From contig NZ_LXFU01000039.1 in assembly GCF_001657485.1 (NCBI RefSeq), positions 46,864-110,863 of the forward strand: DNA of 64,000 bases, given 5' to 3'. Source of the stretch: Rhizobium sp. WYCCWR10014 (GTDB lineage Bacteria; Pseudomonadota; Alphaproteobacteria; Rhizobiales; Rhizobiaceae). The notes beneath the pieces are model-generated. The model was given only the letters and a program-made list of their open reading frames with translations. It was not told the origin of the DNA and made no database searches. Made by a program: the position numbers and the translations under genes. Positions 8,384-19,909 of the stretch are shown here, piece by piece; the stretch's first letter is position 1, and each line of letters starts with the position of its first letter.

Positions 8384-9859
8384 ATGAGCAGCCAGATCAT
8401 TCCCGTTGAGCCTTTTGATTACGTCGTCTTCGGCGGCAGCGGCGACCTTGCCGAGCGCAAGTTGCTGCCCGCCCTCTATCATCGCCAGATCGAAGGCCAG
8501 TTCAGCGAACCGACCCGCGTGATCGGCGCCTCGCGCAGCCCGTTGACCCATGAGGAATACCGCAAATTCGCCAAGGACGCGCTGAACGAGCACCTGAAGA
8601 AGGGCGAATATGACGAGGCTGAGGTGGAGAAATTCTGCGCCCGCCTCTACTACGTCTCGGTCGACGCCCGCACGGATGCCGGCTGGGATCAGCTGAAAAA
8701 GCTGCTCGATGAAGGCAAGGAACGCGTTCGCGCCTTCTATCTGGCGGTCGCTCCCGGCATCTTCGGCGATATCTCGCAGAAGATCCACGACCACAAGCTG
8801 ATCACCAAATCGACCCGCATCGTCGTCGAGAAGCCGATCGGCCGCGACCTCGCCTCGGCGCTGCAGCTCAACGACACGATCGGCCGCGCCTTCAAGGAAG
8901 AACAGATCTTCCGCATCGACCATTATCTCGGCAAGGAGACGGTGCAGAACCTGATGGCGCTGCGTTTTGCCAATGCGCTCTACGAGCCGCTGTGGAACGC
9001 CAACTACATCGATCACGTGCAGATCACGGTGGCTGAATCGGTCGGCCTCGAAGGCCGCGCCGGCTATTACGATACGGCTGGCGCGCTGCGCGACATGGTG
9101 CAGAACCACATCCTGCAGCTCCTCTGCCTGACGGCGATGGAAGTACCCTCGTCGATGGATTCGGAAGCCGTTCGCGACGAGAAGCTGAAGGTGCTGCGCG
9201 CGCTGAAGCCGCTCAATGCCTCAAACGTCGAGCAGGCGACGGTGCGCGGCCAGTATCGCGCTGGCGCATCGGGCACCGGCCCGGTCAAGGGCTACCTCGA
9301 AGAGCTCGAAGGCGGCGTCTCGAACACCGAGACCTTCGTCGCCATCAAGGCCGAGATCAACAACTGGCGCTGGGCCGGCGTTCCCTTCTATATAAGAACC
9401 GGCAAGCGCCTGACCGGGCGCATGTCCGAAATCGTCATCACCTTCAAGCCGATCCCGCACGCGATCTTCGACCAGGCGGCCGGGCGCATCAACGCCAACC
9501 AGCTGATCATCCGCCTGCAGCCGGATGAGGGCGTCAAGCAGTCGCTGATGATCAAGGATCCGGGTCCAGGCGGCATGCGCCTGCGCAACGTCTCGCTCGA
9601 CATGAGCTTCGCCCAGGCCTTCAACGTCCGCAATCCCGACGCCTACGAGCGTCTGCTGATGGACGTGATCCGTTCCAACCAGACATTGTTCATGCGCCGC
9701 GACGAAGTGGAAGCCGCATGGAAATGGGTGGATCCGATCCTCAAGGGTTGGGAAACGACCGGCCAGCAGGTGCAGGGCTATACGGCCGGCACCTGGGGGC
9801 CGAGCCAGGCCATCGCGCTGATCGAGCGTGACGGCCGCACCTGGCATGACGAAATCTAG
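8384..9859 (+). CDS. zwf: Glucose-6-phosphate 1-dehydrogenase
   Basis: This enzyme oxidises glucose 6-phosphate to 6-phosphogluconolactone, the entry to the Entner-Doudoroff and pentose phosphate routes. The 491-residue protein has the nucleotide-binding GGSGDLAERKLLPALY near its start and the active-site signature RIDHYLGKETVQN (about residue 180). EKPIGRDLASA and FYIRTGKRL are also visible. A TTG lies five codons upstream, but the ATG at 8384 follows GAGAGA and gives the usual length. It is first of zwf-pgl-edd; the 136-nt leader holds a possible TTGCAC -35 box near 8308. Confidence 0.96.
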   Translation: MSSQIIPVEPFDYVVFGGSGDLAERKLLPALYHRQIEGQFSEPTRVIGASRSPLTHEEYRKFAKDALNEHLKKGEYDEAEVEKFCARLYYVSVDARTDAGWDQLKKLLDEGKERVRAFYLAVAPGIFGDISQKIHDHKLITKSTRIVVEKPIGRDLASALQLNDTIGRAFKEEQIFRIDHYLGKETVQNLMALRFANALYEPLWNANYIDHVQITVAESVGLEGRAGYYDTAGALRDMVQNHILQLLCLTAMEVPSSMDSEAVRDEKLKVLRALKPLNASNVEQATVRGQYRAGASGTGPVKGYLEELEGGVSNTETFVAIKAEINNWRWAGVPFYIRTGKRLTGRMSEIVITFKPIPHAIFDQAAGRINANQLIIRLQPDEGVKQSLMIKDPGPGGMRLRNVSLDMSFAQAFNVRNPDAYERLLMDVIRSNQTLFMRRDEVEAAWKWVDPILKGWETTGQQVQGYTAGTWGPSQAIALIERDGRTWHDEI

Positions 9860-9869
9860 GACGACATCG

Positions 9870-10568
9870 ATGGCATCGACCCTGCATTCCTTCGCCAGCG
9901 CCGCAGACCTCGCCGGCAGTCTCGCCGACAAGGTCGCGGATACGCTTTCGGCGGCGATTGCCGCCCGCGGAACGGCGTCCATCGCCGTTTCCGGCGGCTC
10001 CACGCCGAAGGTCTTCTTCCAGGCGCTTTCGACGCGCGACATCGCCTGGGACAAGGTGACGATCACGCTTGTCGACGAACGCTTCGTGCCGGCCGACAAT
10101 CCGCGCTCGAACCATCTGCTGGTCGATGCCAATCTGCTGCAGAACAAGGCAAAGGCGGCACACTTCCTGCCGCTCTATCAGGACGCGGCCTCCGCGGAGG
10201 AGGCGGCAAGGCTCGCAACCGAGAAGACCAGGGCGATCAGTTCACCCTTCGACATCGTCATCCTCGGCATGGGTGGCGACGGACACACCGCCTCGTTCTT
10301 TCCCGGCGGCAGCAATCTTGCCAAGGCGATCGATGCGTCGACGCCGCGCGGCATCATCACCATGGAAGCGGAAGGAGCCGGCGAGCCGCGCCTGACCTTC
10401 ACCTTCTCCAGTCTTCAGGATGCCGCACTCCTGGTTCTCCATATTGAGGGCGAAGGCAAAAAAGACGTTCTCGCCAAGGCGGAAGGCAGCGGTGACGAGG
10501 CAGAAATGCCGATCCGCGCCGTTCTGCGCCGGGCCACTTCCCCGGTCGAGATCTACTGGGCTCCCTGA
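9870..10568 (+). CDS. pgl: 6-phosphogluconolactonase
   Basis: This enzyme hydrolyses 6-phosphogluconolactone to 6-phosphogluconate, the step after Zwf. The 232-residue protein of the NagB/DevB fold shows IAVSGGSTPKVFFQALS, TLVDERFVPADNPRSN and the active-site strand ILGMGGDGHTASFFPG. The ATG at 9870 is chosen because it follows the zwf stop by 10 nt and gives the usual length; the frame is open farther upstream only inside zwf. It belongs to the zwf-pgl-edd operon. Confidence 0.95.
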   Translation: MASTLHSFASAADLAGSLADKVADTLSAAIAARGTASIAVSGGSTPKVFFQALSTRDIAWDKVTITLVDERFVPADNPRSNHLLVDANLLQNKAKAAHFLPLYQDAASAEEAARLATEKTRAISSPFDIVILGMGGDGHTASFFPGGSNLAKAIDASTPRGIITMEAEGAGEPRLTFTFSSLQDAALLVLHIEGEGKKDVLAKAEGSGDEAEMPIRAVLRRATSPVEIYWAP

Positions 10569-10645
10569 TCCGCCGTCATCCGGATTGAGATTCAGGCCAG
10601 AGCCGCCGAAACAGATAGAGACAACGAACAAGGCAGGGATTTTCC

Positions 10646-12469
10646 ATGTCCGCTCACGCACGCATTTCTGCGATCACCGATCGCATCGTCGAACGCTCGA
10701 AGCCATCTCGCGAGCGCTACCTGGAACGCCTGCGCGCCACCGCTTCCAAGGGTGTCGCGCGCTCGGTGCTTGGCTGCGCCAACCTTGCCCATGGCTTCGC
10801 GGTCTGTTCCCCCGCCGACAAGGATGCGCTCGCCGGCGACCGCATCCCCAATCTCGGCATCATCACCGCCTATAACGACATGCTCTCGGCCCACCAGCCG
10901 TTCGAGACCTATCCGGCGATCATCCGTGAGGCGGCGGCCGAAGCAGGCGGCGTGGCGCAGGTGGCCGGCGGCGTGCCGGCGATGTGCGACGGCGTCACCC
11001 AGGGACAGCCGGGCATGGAGCTCTCGCTCTTCTCGCGCGACCTGATTGCCATGTCGGCGGGCGTCGGCCTGTCGCACAACATGTTCGACGCCGCCCTCTT
11101 CCTCGGCGTCTGCGACAAGATCGTGCCGGGCCTGGTGATCGCGGCGCTCTCCTTCGGGCACCTGCCGTCGATCTTCGTTCCGGCCGGTCCGATGACCACA
11201 GGCCTGCCGAACGACGAGAAGTCGCGCGTGCGCCAGCTTTTCGCCGAGGGCAAGGTCGGACGCGCTGAACTGCTGGAAGCGGAATCGAAATCCTATCACG
11301 GCCCCGGCACCTGCACCTTCTACGGCACCGCCAATTCCAACCAGATGCTGATGGAGATCATGGGCTTCCACATGCCCGGCTCGTCCTTCATCAATCCCGG
11401 CACGCCGCTGCGCGAAGCGCTGACGCGCGAAGCCGCCAAGCGGGCGCTGGCGATCACCGCACTCGGCAACGAATTCACGCCGGCGGGCGAGATGATCGAC
11501 GAGCGCTCGGTCGTCAACGGCGTCGTCGGCCTGCATGCGACCGGCGGCTCGACCAACCATACGCTGCACCTCGTCGCCATGGCGCGGGCAGCCGGCATCC
11601 ACCTGACCTGGCAGGACATTGCCGAGCTTTCGGAAGTGGTCCCGCTGCTTGCCCGCGTCTATCCGAACGGACTTGCCGACGTGAACCATTTCCAGGCGGC
11701 CGGCGGCATGGGTTTCCTCATCAAGGAGCTCTTGAAACACGGCCTGGTGCATGACGACGTGCGCACCGTCTTCGGCCAGGGTCTCCAAGCCTATACGGTC
11801 GATGCCCGTCTCGGTGAAAACGGCGCCGTCCTGCGCGAGCCGTCGCCGGAAAAGAGCGTCGACCCCAAAGTGCTTTCCAGCATCGAAACGCCGTTCCAGG
11901 CGAATGGCGGGCTGAAGATGCTGCGCGGCAATCTCGGCAAGGCGGTCATCAAAATATCCGCCGTCAAGCCGGAGCGCCACATCATCGAGGCGCCGGCAAT
12001 CATCTTCCACAGCCAGCAAGAGCTGCAGGACGCTTTCAAGGAAGGCAAGCTCAACCGCGATTTCATCGCCGTCGTGCGCTTCCAGGGCCCGAAGGCGAAC
12101 GGCATGCCGGAATTGCACAAGCTGACGCCGCCGCTCGGCGTGCTGCAGGACCGCGGCTTCCGCGTGGCGCTGCTCACCGACGGGCGCATGTCCGGCGCAT
12201 CCGGCAAGGTGCCGGCCGCGATCCACGTCACGCCGGAAGCGGTCGATGGCGGTCCGATCGCCCGCATCCGCGAGGGCGACATCATTCGCCTCGACGCGAT
12301 CAAGGGCACGCTCGAGCTGCTCGTCGATGCGGCTGATTTGGCCGAGCGCGAGCCGGTGACCGTCGATCTCTCCGACAATGAATTCGGCATGGGCCGCGAA
12401 CTCTTCGCGCCGTTCCGCCGCGCCGTCGGACCTTCGGACCAGGGCGCGAGCGTGCTCTTCCACCACTGA
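10646..12469 (+). CDS. edd: Phosphogluconate dehydratase
   Basis: This [4Fe-4S] enzyme converts 6-phosphogluconate to 2-keto-3-deoxy-6-phosphogluconate, the committed Entner-Doudoroff step. The 607-residue protein is full length. IlvD/Edd family motifs with cluster cysteines are visible: VPAMCDGVTQGQPGMELSLF, and GTCTFYGTANSNQMLMEIMG with its conserved Cys. Near the C-terminus is LLTDGRMSGASGKVPAAIHV. It is last in zwf-pgl-edd and is followed 21 nt later by a strong terminator. The aldolase gene eda is not in the window. Confidence 0.96.
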   Translation: MSAHARISAITDRIVERSKPSRERYLERLRATASKGVARSVLGCANLAHGFAVCSPADKDALAGDRIPNLGIITAYNDMLSAHQPFETYPAIIREAAAEAGGVAQVAGGVPAMCDGVTQGQPGMELSLFSRDLIAMSAGVGLSHNMFDAALFLGVCDKIVPGLVIAALSFGHLPSIFVPAGPMTTGLPNDEKSRVRQLFAEGKVGRAELLEAESKSYHGPGTCTFYGTANSNQMLMEIMGFHMPGSSFINPGTPLREALTREAAKRALAITALGNEFTPAGEMIDERSVVNGVVGLHATGGSTNHTLHLVAMARAAGIHLTWQDIAELSEVVPLLARVYPNGLADVNHFQAAGGMGFLIKELLKHGLVHDDVRTVFGQGLQAYTVDARLGENGAVLREPSPEKSVDPKVLSSIETPFQANGGLKMLRGNLGKAVIKISAVKPERHIIEAPAIIFHSQQELQDAFKEGKLNRDFIAVVRFQGPKANGMPELHKLTPPLGVLQDRGFRVALLTDGRMSGASGKVPAAIHVTPEAVDGGPIARIREGDIIRLDAIKGTLELLVDAADLAEREPVTVDLSDNEFGMGRELFAPFRRAVGPSDQGASVLFHH

Positions 12470-12490
12470 GCGTGGTCACTGGAGATAGAC

Positions 12491-12528
12491 AAAAACCCAC
12501 GGGGCGCGCAGCACCCCGTGGGTTTTTA
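12491..12528. terminator. Bidirectional rho-independent terminator between edd and the PilZ-like gene
   Basis: The stem ACCCACGGGG / CCCCGTGGGT is flanked by an A-run on the left and TTTTTAAT on the right, so it can stop edd transcripts (plus) and those of the convergent gene (minus). Confidence 0.9.
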
Positions 12529-12549
12529 ATATCGGTGCAGTGATACCCG

Positions 12550-12903
12550 TCAGGCGCGGATATCGAGAACGTAGTCGCGGTGCGCCGGATGGGTGCTGTA
12601 GACGAAGATCTTGTTCAGCTCCTTCTGCGTCAGCAGGCGCAGGAAGCGAACTTCCACTGTGTTGTTGGCGTTGACCTTCATCAGCAGGCATCCGACCTTG
12701 GTGATGCGGGCATCCGGAATATCCAGATAGAACTGCTTCGGCAGGCTGAACTGGGTCAGGATCGCGAGCGTCGCGCTGCTCATCGAGATCCGGACAATGT
12801 CGCAGCGGCGCGAAGCCGCGTGCATGACGCCCTTTTCCGTATATTCGATGCGCGCGGCGTTCATGGTGTCCTCCATTTTGAACCGCGCCTCGCGGTCATA
12901 CAT
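12550..12903 (-). CDS. Small cytoplasmic protein with a degenerate PilZ-like fold
   Basis: The 117-residue protein has no signal peptide. Its pattern fits a PilZ-type beta barrel: a basic strand (SRRCDIVRISMSSATLAI), a strand with LPKQFYLDIP, then GCLLMKVNANNTVEVRFLRL. The c-di-GMP-binding motifs RxxxR and D/N-x-S-x-x-G are not intact (SRRCDIVR and ISMSSAT occupy those places), so ligand binding is doubtful. The ATG at 12903 follows GGAAGA; a GTG at 12963 would add 20 residues. It converges on edd across a shared terminator. The PilZ assignment is tentative. Confidence 0.55.
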   Translation of the reverse strand: MYDREARFKMEDTMNAARIEYTEKGVMHAASRRCDIVRISMSSATLAILTQFSLPKQFYLDIPDARITKVGCLLMKVNANNTVEVRFLRLLTQKELNKIFVYSTHPAHRDYVLDIRA

Positions 12904-13079
12904 GAAGGATTCTTCCTTGCTCAGGAAATGAGATTTTGGCTGTGACGGATTGGAAGCGGCCACCTGCTTATCCCCCTCATAAATTGACAGGGAAAAGGTA
13001 GCAGCCGATCTTTAACAGAAAGTGAGAATTCGGCCCGCCCCGCACAATTCTTAGGACCATCACCCCAAAAATGGCCGCC

Positions 13080-14168
<1,089 letters not shown>

Positions 14169-14186
14169 TTCTCTCTCCCCTGTTCC

Positions 14187-15839
<1,653 letters not shown>

Positions 15840-15873
15840 AGAATATCCTGTTTGAAGTCACGGTCGGGAATGG

Positions 15874-17037
15874 TCAGCCTCCCTTGACCGAACCCGCCAA
15901 CAGACCGCGCACCAGGTAACGCTGCAGCCCGAAAAAGACGAGCAGCGGCACGATGATGGTGACGAAGGCTGACGCCGTCAAAATCTCCCAATTGCCGCCG
16001 CGCGAGCCGAGCAGAGCGTTCAGGCTGCCGGTCAGCACGATGTGGTCCTTGTCGGTGCCGAGGAAGACCATGGCGACGAGCAGGTCGTTCCACACCCACA
16101 GGAACTGGAAGATGGCGAAGGAGGCGAGTGCCGGGAAGGACAGAGGCAAAACGATGCGGACGAAGATCTCGAAATCACTCGCGCCGTCGACGCGGGCGGA
16201 TTCGATGATCTCCTTCGGCAGGCCGGCGATATAGGCCCGCAAGAGATAGATGGCGAGCGGCATGCCGAAAGCGGTATGAGCCAGCCAGATGCCGGGATAG
16301 GTCTTCGACGGCTGGCCGAGCATGTTGCCGATCTCGTTGTAGAGACGCAGCAGCGGGATCAGCGACATCTGCAGCGGCACGACGATGAGGCCGACGACGA
16401 GCGCAATCAGCAGCCCGCGGCCGGGAAACTCCATCCAACTCAGGGCATAGGCGGCGAAAGCGGCAATCAGGATCGGGATGATCGTCGCCGGGATCGTCAC
16501 AGTCAGCGAGTTGATGAAGGATTGGCCGATGCCCTCGCCGGTCAGAACCGTGTTGTAGTTCTGCATCGTGAATTCCGGCGGCGCCGAGACGGATGCATAG
16601 ATGCGCCGCGGGCGCTGGTCGGGCGAAAAGGCGGCGTTCTTCACATAGCGATAACTGCCGTCGCTGTTGATCTGCAGGGTTTCACCGTCGCCGAGATCGG
16701 CGGTCTCACCGGCTTTAAAGGCAGCCGGCTGCTGCACGCGGTTGCCGAAGGCCTTCACCGCGCGGCCGGTCTGGCCTTCCAACACGTTGCCCGCAATGAC
16801 GTAGGCGGCACCTTCCTGCTGCTGCTGGTCCGGCGTGCCCAAGCGAACGGCCACGGTCTGCGTCGAGCCGACGAAGGCCGTCCACCAGCCGGAGACGACG
16901 ATCTGGTCTTTGTCGCGCAGCGCGCTGACGAAGATGCCGAGCGTCGGGATGAGCCAGATGATGACGATCAGCAGAACGGCGAGGTGAACGAAGAGCCGGG
17001 CGGGGCCGATCTTGAAGTAGCTTCCGATAGCGGTCAT
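15874..17037 (-). CDS. aglG: Alpha-glucoside ABC transporter permease AglG
   Basis: The 387-residue inner-membrane permease is of the MalG class. TM1 is VHLAVLLIVIIWLIPTLGIF (about residues 18-37). The EAA loop that docks the ATPase is visible (EIIESARVDGASDFEIFVRI), as are further helices (LLIALVVGLIVVPLQMSLI; FAIFQFLWVWNDLLVAMVF). Odd: between TM1 and TM2 lies a periplasmic stretch of about 110 residues (SGWWTAFVGSTQTVAVRLG ... INSDGSYRYVKNAAFSP), far longer than in ordinary CUT1 permeases. It begins 1 nt after the aglF stop. Confidence 0.92.
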   Translation of the reverse strand: MTAIGSYFKIGPARLFVHLAVLLIVIIWLIPTLGIFVSALRDKDQIVVSGWWTAFVGSTQTVAVRLGTPDQQQQEGAAYVIAGNVLEGQTGRAVKAFGNRVQQPAAFKAGETADLGDGETLQINSDGSYRYVKNAAFSPDQRPRRIYASVSAPPEFTMQNYNTVLTGEGIGQSFINSLTVTIPATIIPILIAAFAAYALSWMEFPGRGLLIALVVGLIVVPLQMSLIPLLRLYNEIGNMLGQPSKTYPGIWLAHTAFGMPLAIYLLRAYIAGLPKEIIESARVDGASDFEIFVRIVLPLSFPALASFAIFQFLWVWNDLLVAMVFLGTDKDHIVLTGSLNALLGSRGGNWEILTASAFVTIIVPLLVFFGLQRYLVRGLLAGSVKGG

Positions 17038-17038
17038 A

Positions 17039-18052
17039 TCAGTGCCCCTTCAGTTCGCGATTGGCGCGGCGCACGTTCCAGACCATGATCGGCGTGACGG
17101 CGAGCATGATGATGATGGCGATGACCGCACTTCGGCCGGAATCGCCGCCGCCGCGGAACATCCAGTCGAACATCAGGTTCGCCAGCACCATCGTCTGCCA
17201 CTGGCCGTTGGTCATGGTCAGCACGATGTCGAAGACCTTGAGGACGAGGATGGTGATCGTCGTCCAGACGACGGCGATGCTGCCCCAGACCTGCGGCACC
17301 ATGATGCGCCAGAAGATCTGCCAGCCATTGGCGCCGTCGATGACCGCGGCCTCGATCGTCTCTTCCGGAATGCCGCGAAGAGCGGCCGACAGGATGACCA
17401 TGGCGAAGCCGGTCTGGATCCAGATCAGGATGATCATCAAGAAGAAGTTGTTCCAGAAGGGAATGGAGATCCACACTTCCGGCGTGCCGCCAAAGGTCTG
17501 GACGATGGCGTTCAGCAGGCCGATCTGGACGTCGTTGCCGCCGCGATATTCATAGATGAATTTCCAAATGACCGAGGCGCCGACGAAGGAGATCGCCATC
17601 GGCATGAAGACGATGCTCTTGGCGATATTGCCCCACCAGATGCGATCGGTCATCACTGCGATGACGAGGCCGAAGAAGGTGCAGGCAGCCGGCACGACGG
17701 CGAGCCAGAGAATGTTGTTGAAGATCGACTGGCGGAATTCGCGGTCGCCGAGCGCCCATTTGTAGTTAGCGAGGCCGACGAACTGCAGACCTGCACGGTC
17801 GTAGAAGGAGAGGATGAAGGTCGCAACGACGGGATAAACGAGATAGACGAGGAGCAGGAAGAGCGCCGGGCCGATGAACAACCAAGGCCGGACAAGTGCA
17901 CGCCGGTTGAGATTGCGCGATGCGGCGCGGATGTCGCCATCCTTCACCGGCAGAGCGAGATCCAGGATCTTGTTCGAAAAATAGAAATAGGCCGAGCATG
18001 CGATAACGGCTCCGACCACGACGCCCAAAGCGGACACTATCTGCGACAGCAT
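17039..18052 (-). CDS. aglF: Alpha-glucoside ABC transporter permease AglF
   Basis: The 337-residue permease is of the MalF class. An N-terminal helix (VSALGVVVGAVIACSAYFYF) is followed by a cytoplasmic segment and the core helices (WLFIGPALFLLLVYLVYPVV; ILWLAVVPAACTFFGLVIAV). The ATPase-docking EAA loop is visible (EETIEAAVIDGANGWQIFWR). It pairs with AglG. The gene follows aglE after a 187-nt gap holding two strong hairpins, which may lower its expression relative to the binding protein. Confidence 0.93.
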   Translation of the reverse strand: MLSQIVSALGVVVGAVIACSAYFYFSNKILDLALPVKDGDIRAASRNLNRRALVRPWLFIGPALFLLLVYLVYPVVATFILSFYDRAGLQFVGLANYKWALGDREFRQSIFNNILWLAVVPAACTFFGLVIAVMTDRIWWGNIAKSIVFMPMAISFVGASVIWKFIYEYRGGNDVQIGLLNAIVQTFGGTPEVWISIPFWNNFFLMIILIWIQTGFAMVILSAALRGIPEETIEAAVIDGANGWQIFWRIMVPQVWGSIAVVWTTITILVLKVFDIVLTMTNGQWQTMVLANLMFDWMFRGGGDSGRSAVIAIIIMLAVTPIMVWNVRRANRELKGH

Positions 18053-18164
18053 TTCGTCCCTCCCCTGCTTCCCCTGATCTTATTCCGACCGGTTTTTATT
18101 CTGACGGGTCAATGCCGGTCACCGTCAATCTATTTATATAGCCCAATCACAATATATCCTGCGA

Positions 18165-18191
18165 TGGCCGGGCTCTTTGCGAGCCCGGCCA
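18165..18191 (-). repeat. Hairpin 1 in the aglE-aglF gap
   Basis: Perfect 11-bp inverted repeat TGGCCGGGCTC / GAGCCCGGCCA with a TTTGC loop. It lies between the binding-protein gene and the first permease gene of the agl operon. On the minus strand it is followed by AGGATATATTG, not a U-tract, so it may protect or attenuate mRNA more than terminate. Confidence 0.8.
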
Positions 18192-18203
18192 GTCATGCAA
18201 GCC

Positions 18204-18227
18204 ATGCCGCCGGCAAGCCGGCGGCAT
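18204..18227 (-). repeat. Hairpin 2 in the aglE-aglF gap
   Basis: Perfect 11-bp inverted repeat ATGCCGCCGGC / GCCGGCGGCAT with only two bases between the arms. It starts 13 nt past the aglE stop, in tandem with hairpin 1. Confidence 0.8.
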
Positions 18228-18239
18228 AATTTTGAAAGA

Positions 18240-19601
18240 TTACTTGATGCCGTCCCAGGCGCTCTGGATCTCGCCAGCGGCCTCTTCAGCGGACTTCCCG
18301 CCGACGAAATCTACCATGCCCGTCCAGAAGGCGCCGGCGCCGATCTTGCCCGGCATCAGGTCGGAACCGTCGAAGCGGAAGGTGGTGGCCGAGGTCAGGA
18401 TATCGCCTTCCTTCTTCATCTGCGGGTTGGCATACGCCTCGGTGCTGACGCCCTTGTACGGCGTCAGGAAGCTCGACTGCGCCATCCAGACCTCATGCGC
18501 GATCGGGGTCTTCAGGAAGTCGATGAAAGCGCGGGCCGTCTTCGAGTCCTTGGCGATCGAGACGAGCGTGCCGGCGCCTAGAACCGGCTTGCCGAGTTCG
18601 GGATGCGAAGCAAAGGTCGGCATGTAGAAGAAGTCGGCATCCTGACCGAGCTTCGTGCCTTCGGGGAAGAAGGACGGGATGAACGACGCCTGATGGTGCA
18701 TGTAGCACTTCGGCGGAACCGCGAAGAGGCCCTTCGGGCTGTCGCGGAAATCGGTCGAGGCCACGGCTGCGACGCCACCATCGACGTATTTCGCGTTCTT
18801 GGCGAACTTGCCGAACTCGTCGATCGCGGCAACGACGGCCGGATCGGTGAACTTCAGCTCGTTGGTCGTCCACTTGTCGTAGGCTTCCGGCGGCTGCATG
18901 CGCAGCATGATGTCCTCGACCCAGTCGGTCGCCGGCCAACCGGTGGCGCCGCCGGAACCGAGACCGATGCACCAGGGAACACCGCCGTCCTTGACAATCT
19001 GGTCGGTCAGGGCATGCAGTTCTTCCATGGTCGTCGGGATCTTGTAACCGGCTTCCTCGAAATTCTCCGGAACATACCAGACCAGTGATTTTACGTCGGC
19101 CTTATACGGAAAGGCGTAGAAGGCTTCCTTGCCATCCTTGCCCTTGTAGGTGCCGTAACCGACCCAGCTGTCGCCGGCGCCGTAATTGTCCTTGATCCAC
19201 TTGGAGTTGTCATCGCCGAGCGGCGTCAGGAAGCCCTTGCTGGCGAGATCGGCCAGGAGGCCGGGCTGCGGCAGAACGGCAATGTTCGGCGGCGAGCCCG
19301 CCTGCGTGTCGATGACGATCTGCTGTTCGTAGTTTTCGGAAGAGGAGTATTTGGCATCGATGCCTGTGGCTTCGGTGAAATAGGCAAGCACGCTCATGAA
19401 GAACGCCTCGTCCTCGCCGCGCCACGGCCCGAAGATCGTCAGCGGCTGACCTTTCAGATCGGCATGCGCAGCCTTGAACTCGTCATAGCTCTTCCAGTTG
19501 AACTTGGAATCCTGTCCCGGGGCAAATTTCAAATCGGCCGCGGACGCAGCTCCGGCAAAAAGCGCTGCCACGGCAACGCCCATCAAAAATGACTTTTTCA
19601 T
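18240..19601 (-). CDS. aglE: Alpha-glucoside periplasmic binding protein
   Basis: The solute-binding protein of the AglEFGK importer, 453 residues, extracellular solute-binding family 1. The signal peptide MKKSFLMGVAVAALFAGAASA should be cut before ADLKF. In the mature part, IFGPWRGEDEAFFMSVLAYF and SPPNIAVLPQPGLLADLA fit this family. It is the first gene of the operon and diverges from aglR; the 308-nt gap holds two LacI-type operator candidates. Hairpins behind it would favour its higher expression. Confidence 0.93.
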   Translation of the reverse strand: MKKSFLMGVAVAALFAGAASAADLKFAPGQDSKFNWKSYDEFKAAHADLKGQPLTIFGPWRGEDEAFFMSVLAYFTEATGIDAKYSSSENYEQQIVIDTQAGSPPNIAVLPQPGLLADLASKGFLTPLGDDNSKWIKDNYGAGDSWVGYGTYKGKDGKEAFYAFPYKADVKSLVWYVPENFEEAGYKIPTTMEELHALTDQIVKDGGVPWCIGLGSGGATGWPATDWVEDIMLRMQPPEAYDKWTTNELKFTDPAVVAAIDEFGKFAKNAKYVDGGVAAVASTDFRDSPKGLFAVPPKCYMHHQASFIPSFFPEGTKLGQDADFFYMPTFASHPELGKPVLGAGTLVSIAKDSKTARAFIDFLKTPIAHEVWMAQSSFLTPYKGVSTEAYANPQMKKEGDILTSATTFRFDGSDLMPGKIGAGAFWTGMVDFVGGKSAEEAAGEIQSAWDGIK

Positions 19602-19657
19602 GTGATCAACCTCCCATCACAATCCCAACAGCGCCGAATTCCCTCAATAAAGAAATT

Positions 19658-19671
19658 TCAAAGCGCTTTGA
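19658..19671. promoter_or_regulatory. Candidate AglR operator, aglE side
   Basis: The perfect 14-bp palindrome TCAAAGCGCTTTGA has the central CG and half-site spacing typical of LacI/GalR-family operators. It lies 57 nt upstream of the aglE start, next to the divergent regulator gene aglR. Confidence 0.7.
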
Positions 19672-19799
19672 CACCCAACTCATTCCACTTTCGGTGGAAA
19701 GGAGTCAAGTCAAATCGCGAAAACCCGCTGTGAACACCCCAGATATCGCGGCATATCGCGGCGCAACAGCGCCTATCGGGAAATATGGAGCGATTTTTC

Positions 19800-19841
19800 T
19801 TGAGTCAAGCGCGCCAGATGATACATATTTGAAAGCGCTTT
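19800..19841 (+). promoter_or_regulatory. Candidate aglR promoter overlapped by a second AglR operator
   Basis: TTGAGT (19800-19805) and TACATA (19822-19827), 16 nt apart, could be -35 and -10 boxes. Right after comes AAAGCGCTTT (19832-19841), the same palindrome core as at 19658-19671, placed where a bound repressor would block aglR itself. The operator is more convincing than the promoter. Confidence 0.5.
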
Positions 19842-19909
19842 GGATGCCACTGGGAGGCGGCGGGCCTTTTCAAGACGGCTGACGGGCGGGCCGGGAGGAA
19901 GCATAGCAG

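Noticed and set aside
10592..12466. 624-codon open frame opposite edd
   Set aside because: The plus strand carries full Edd motifs; the antisense protein is Arg/His/Asp-rich shadow sequence.
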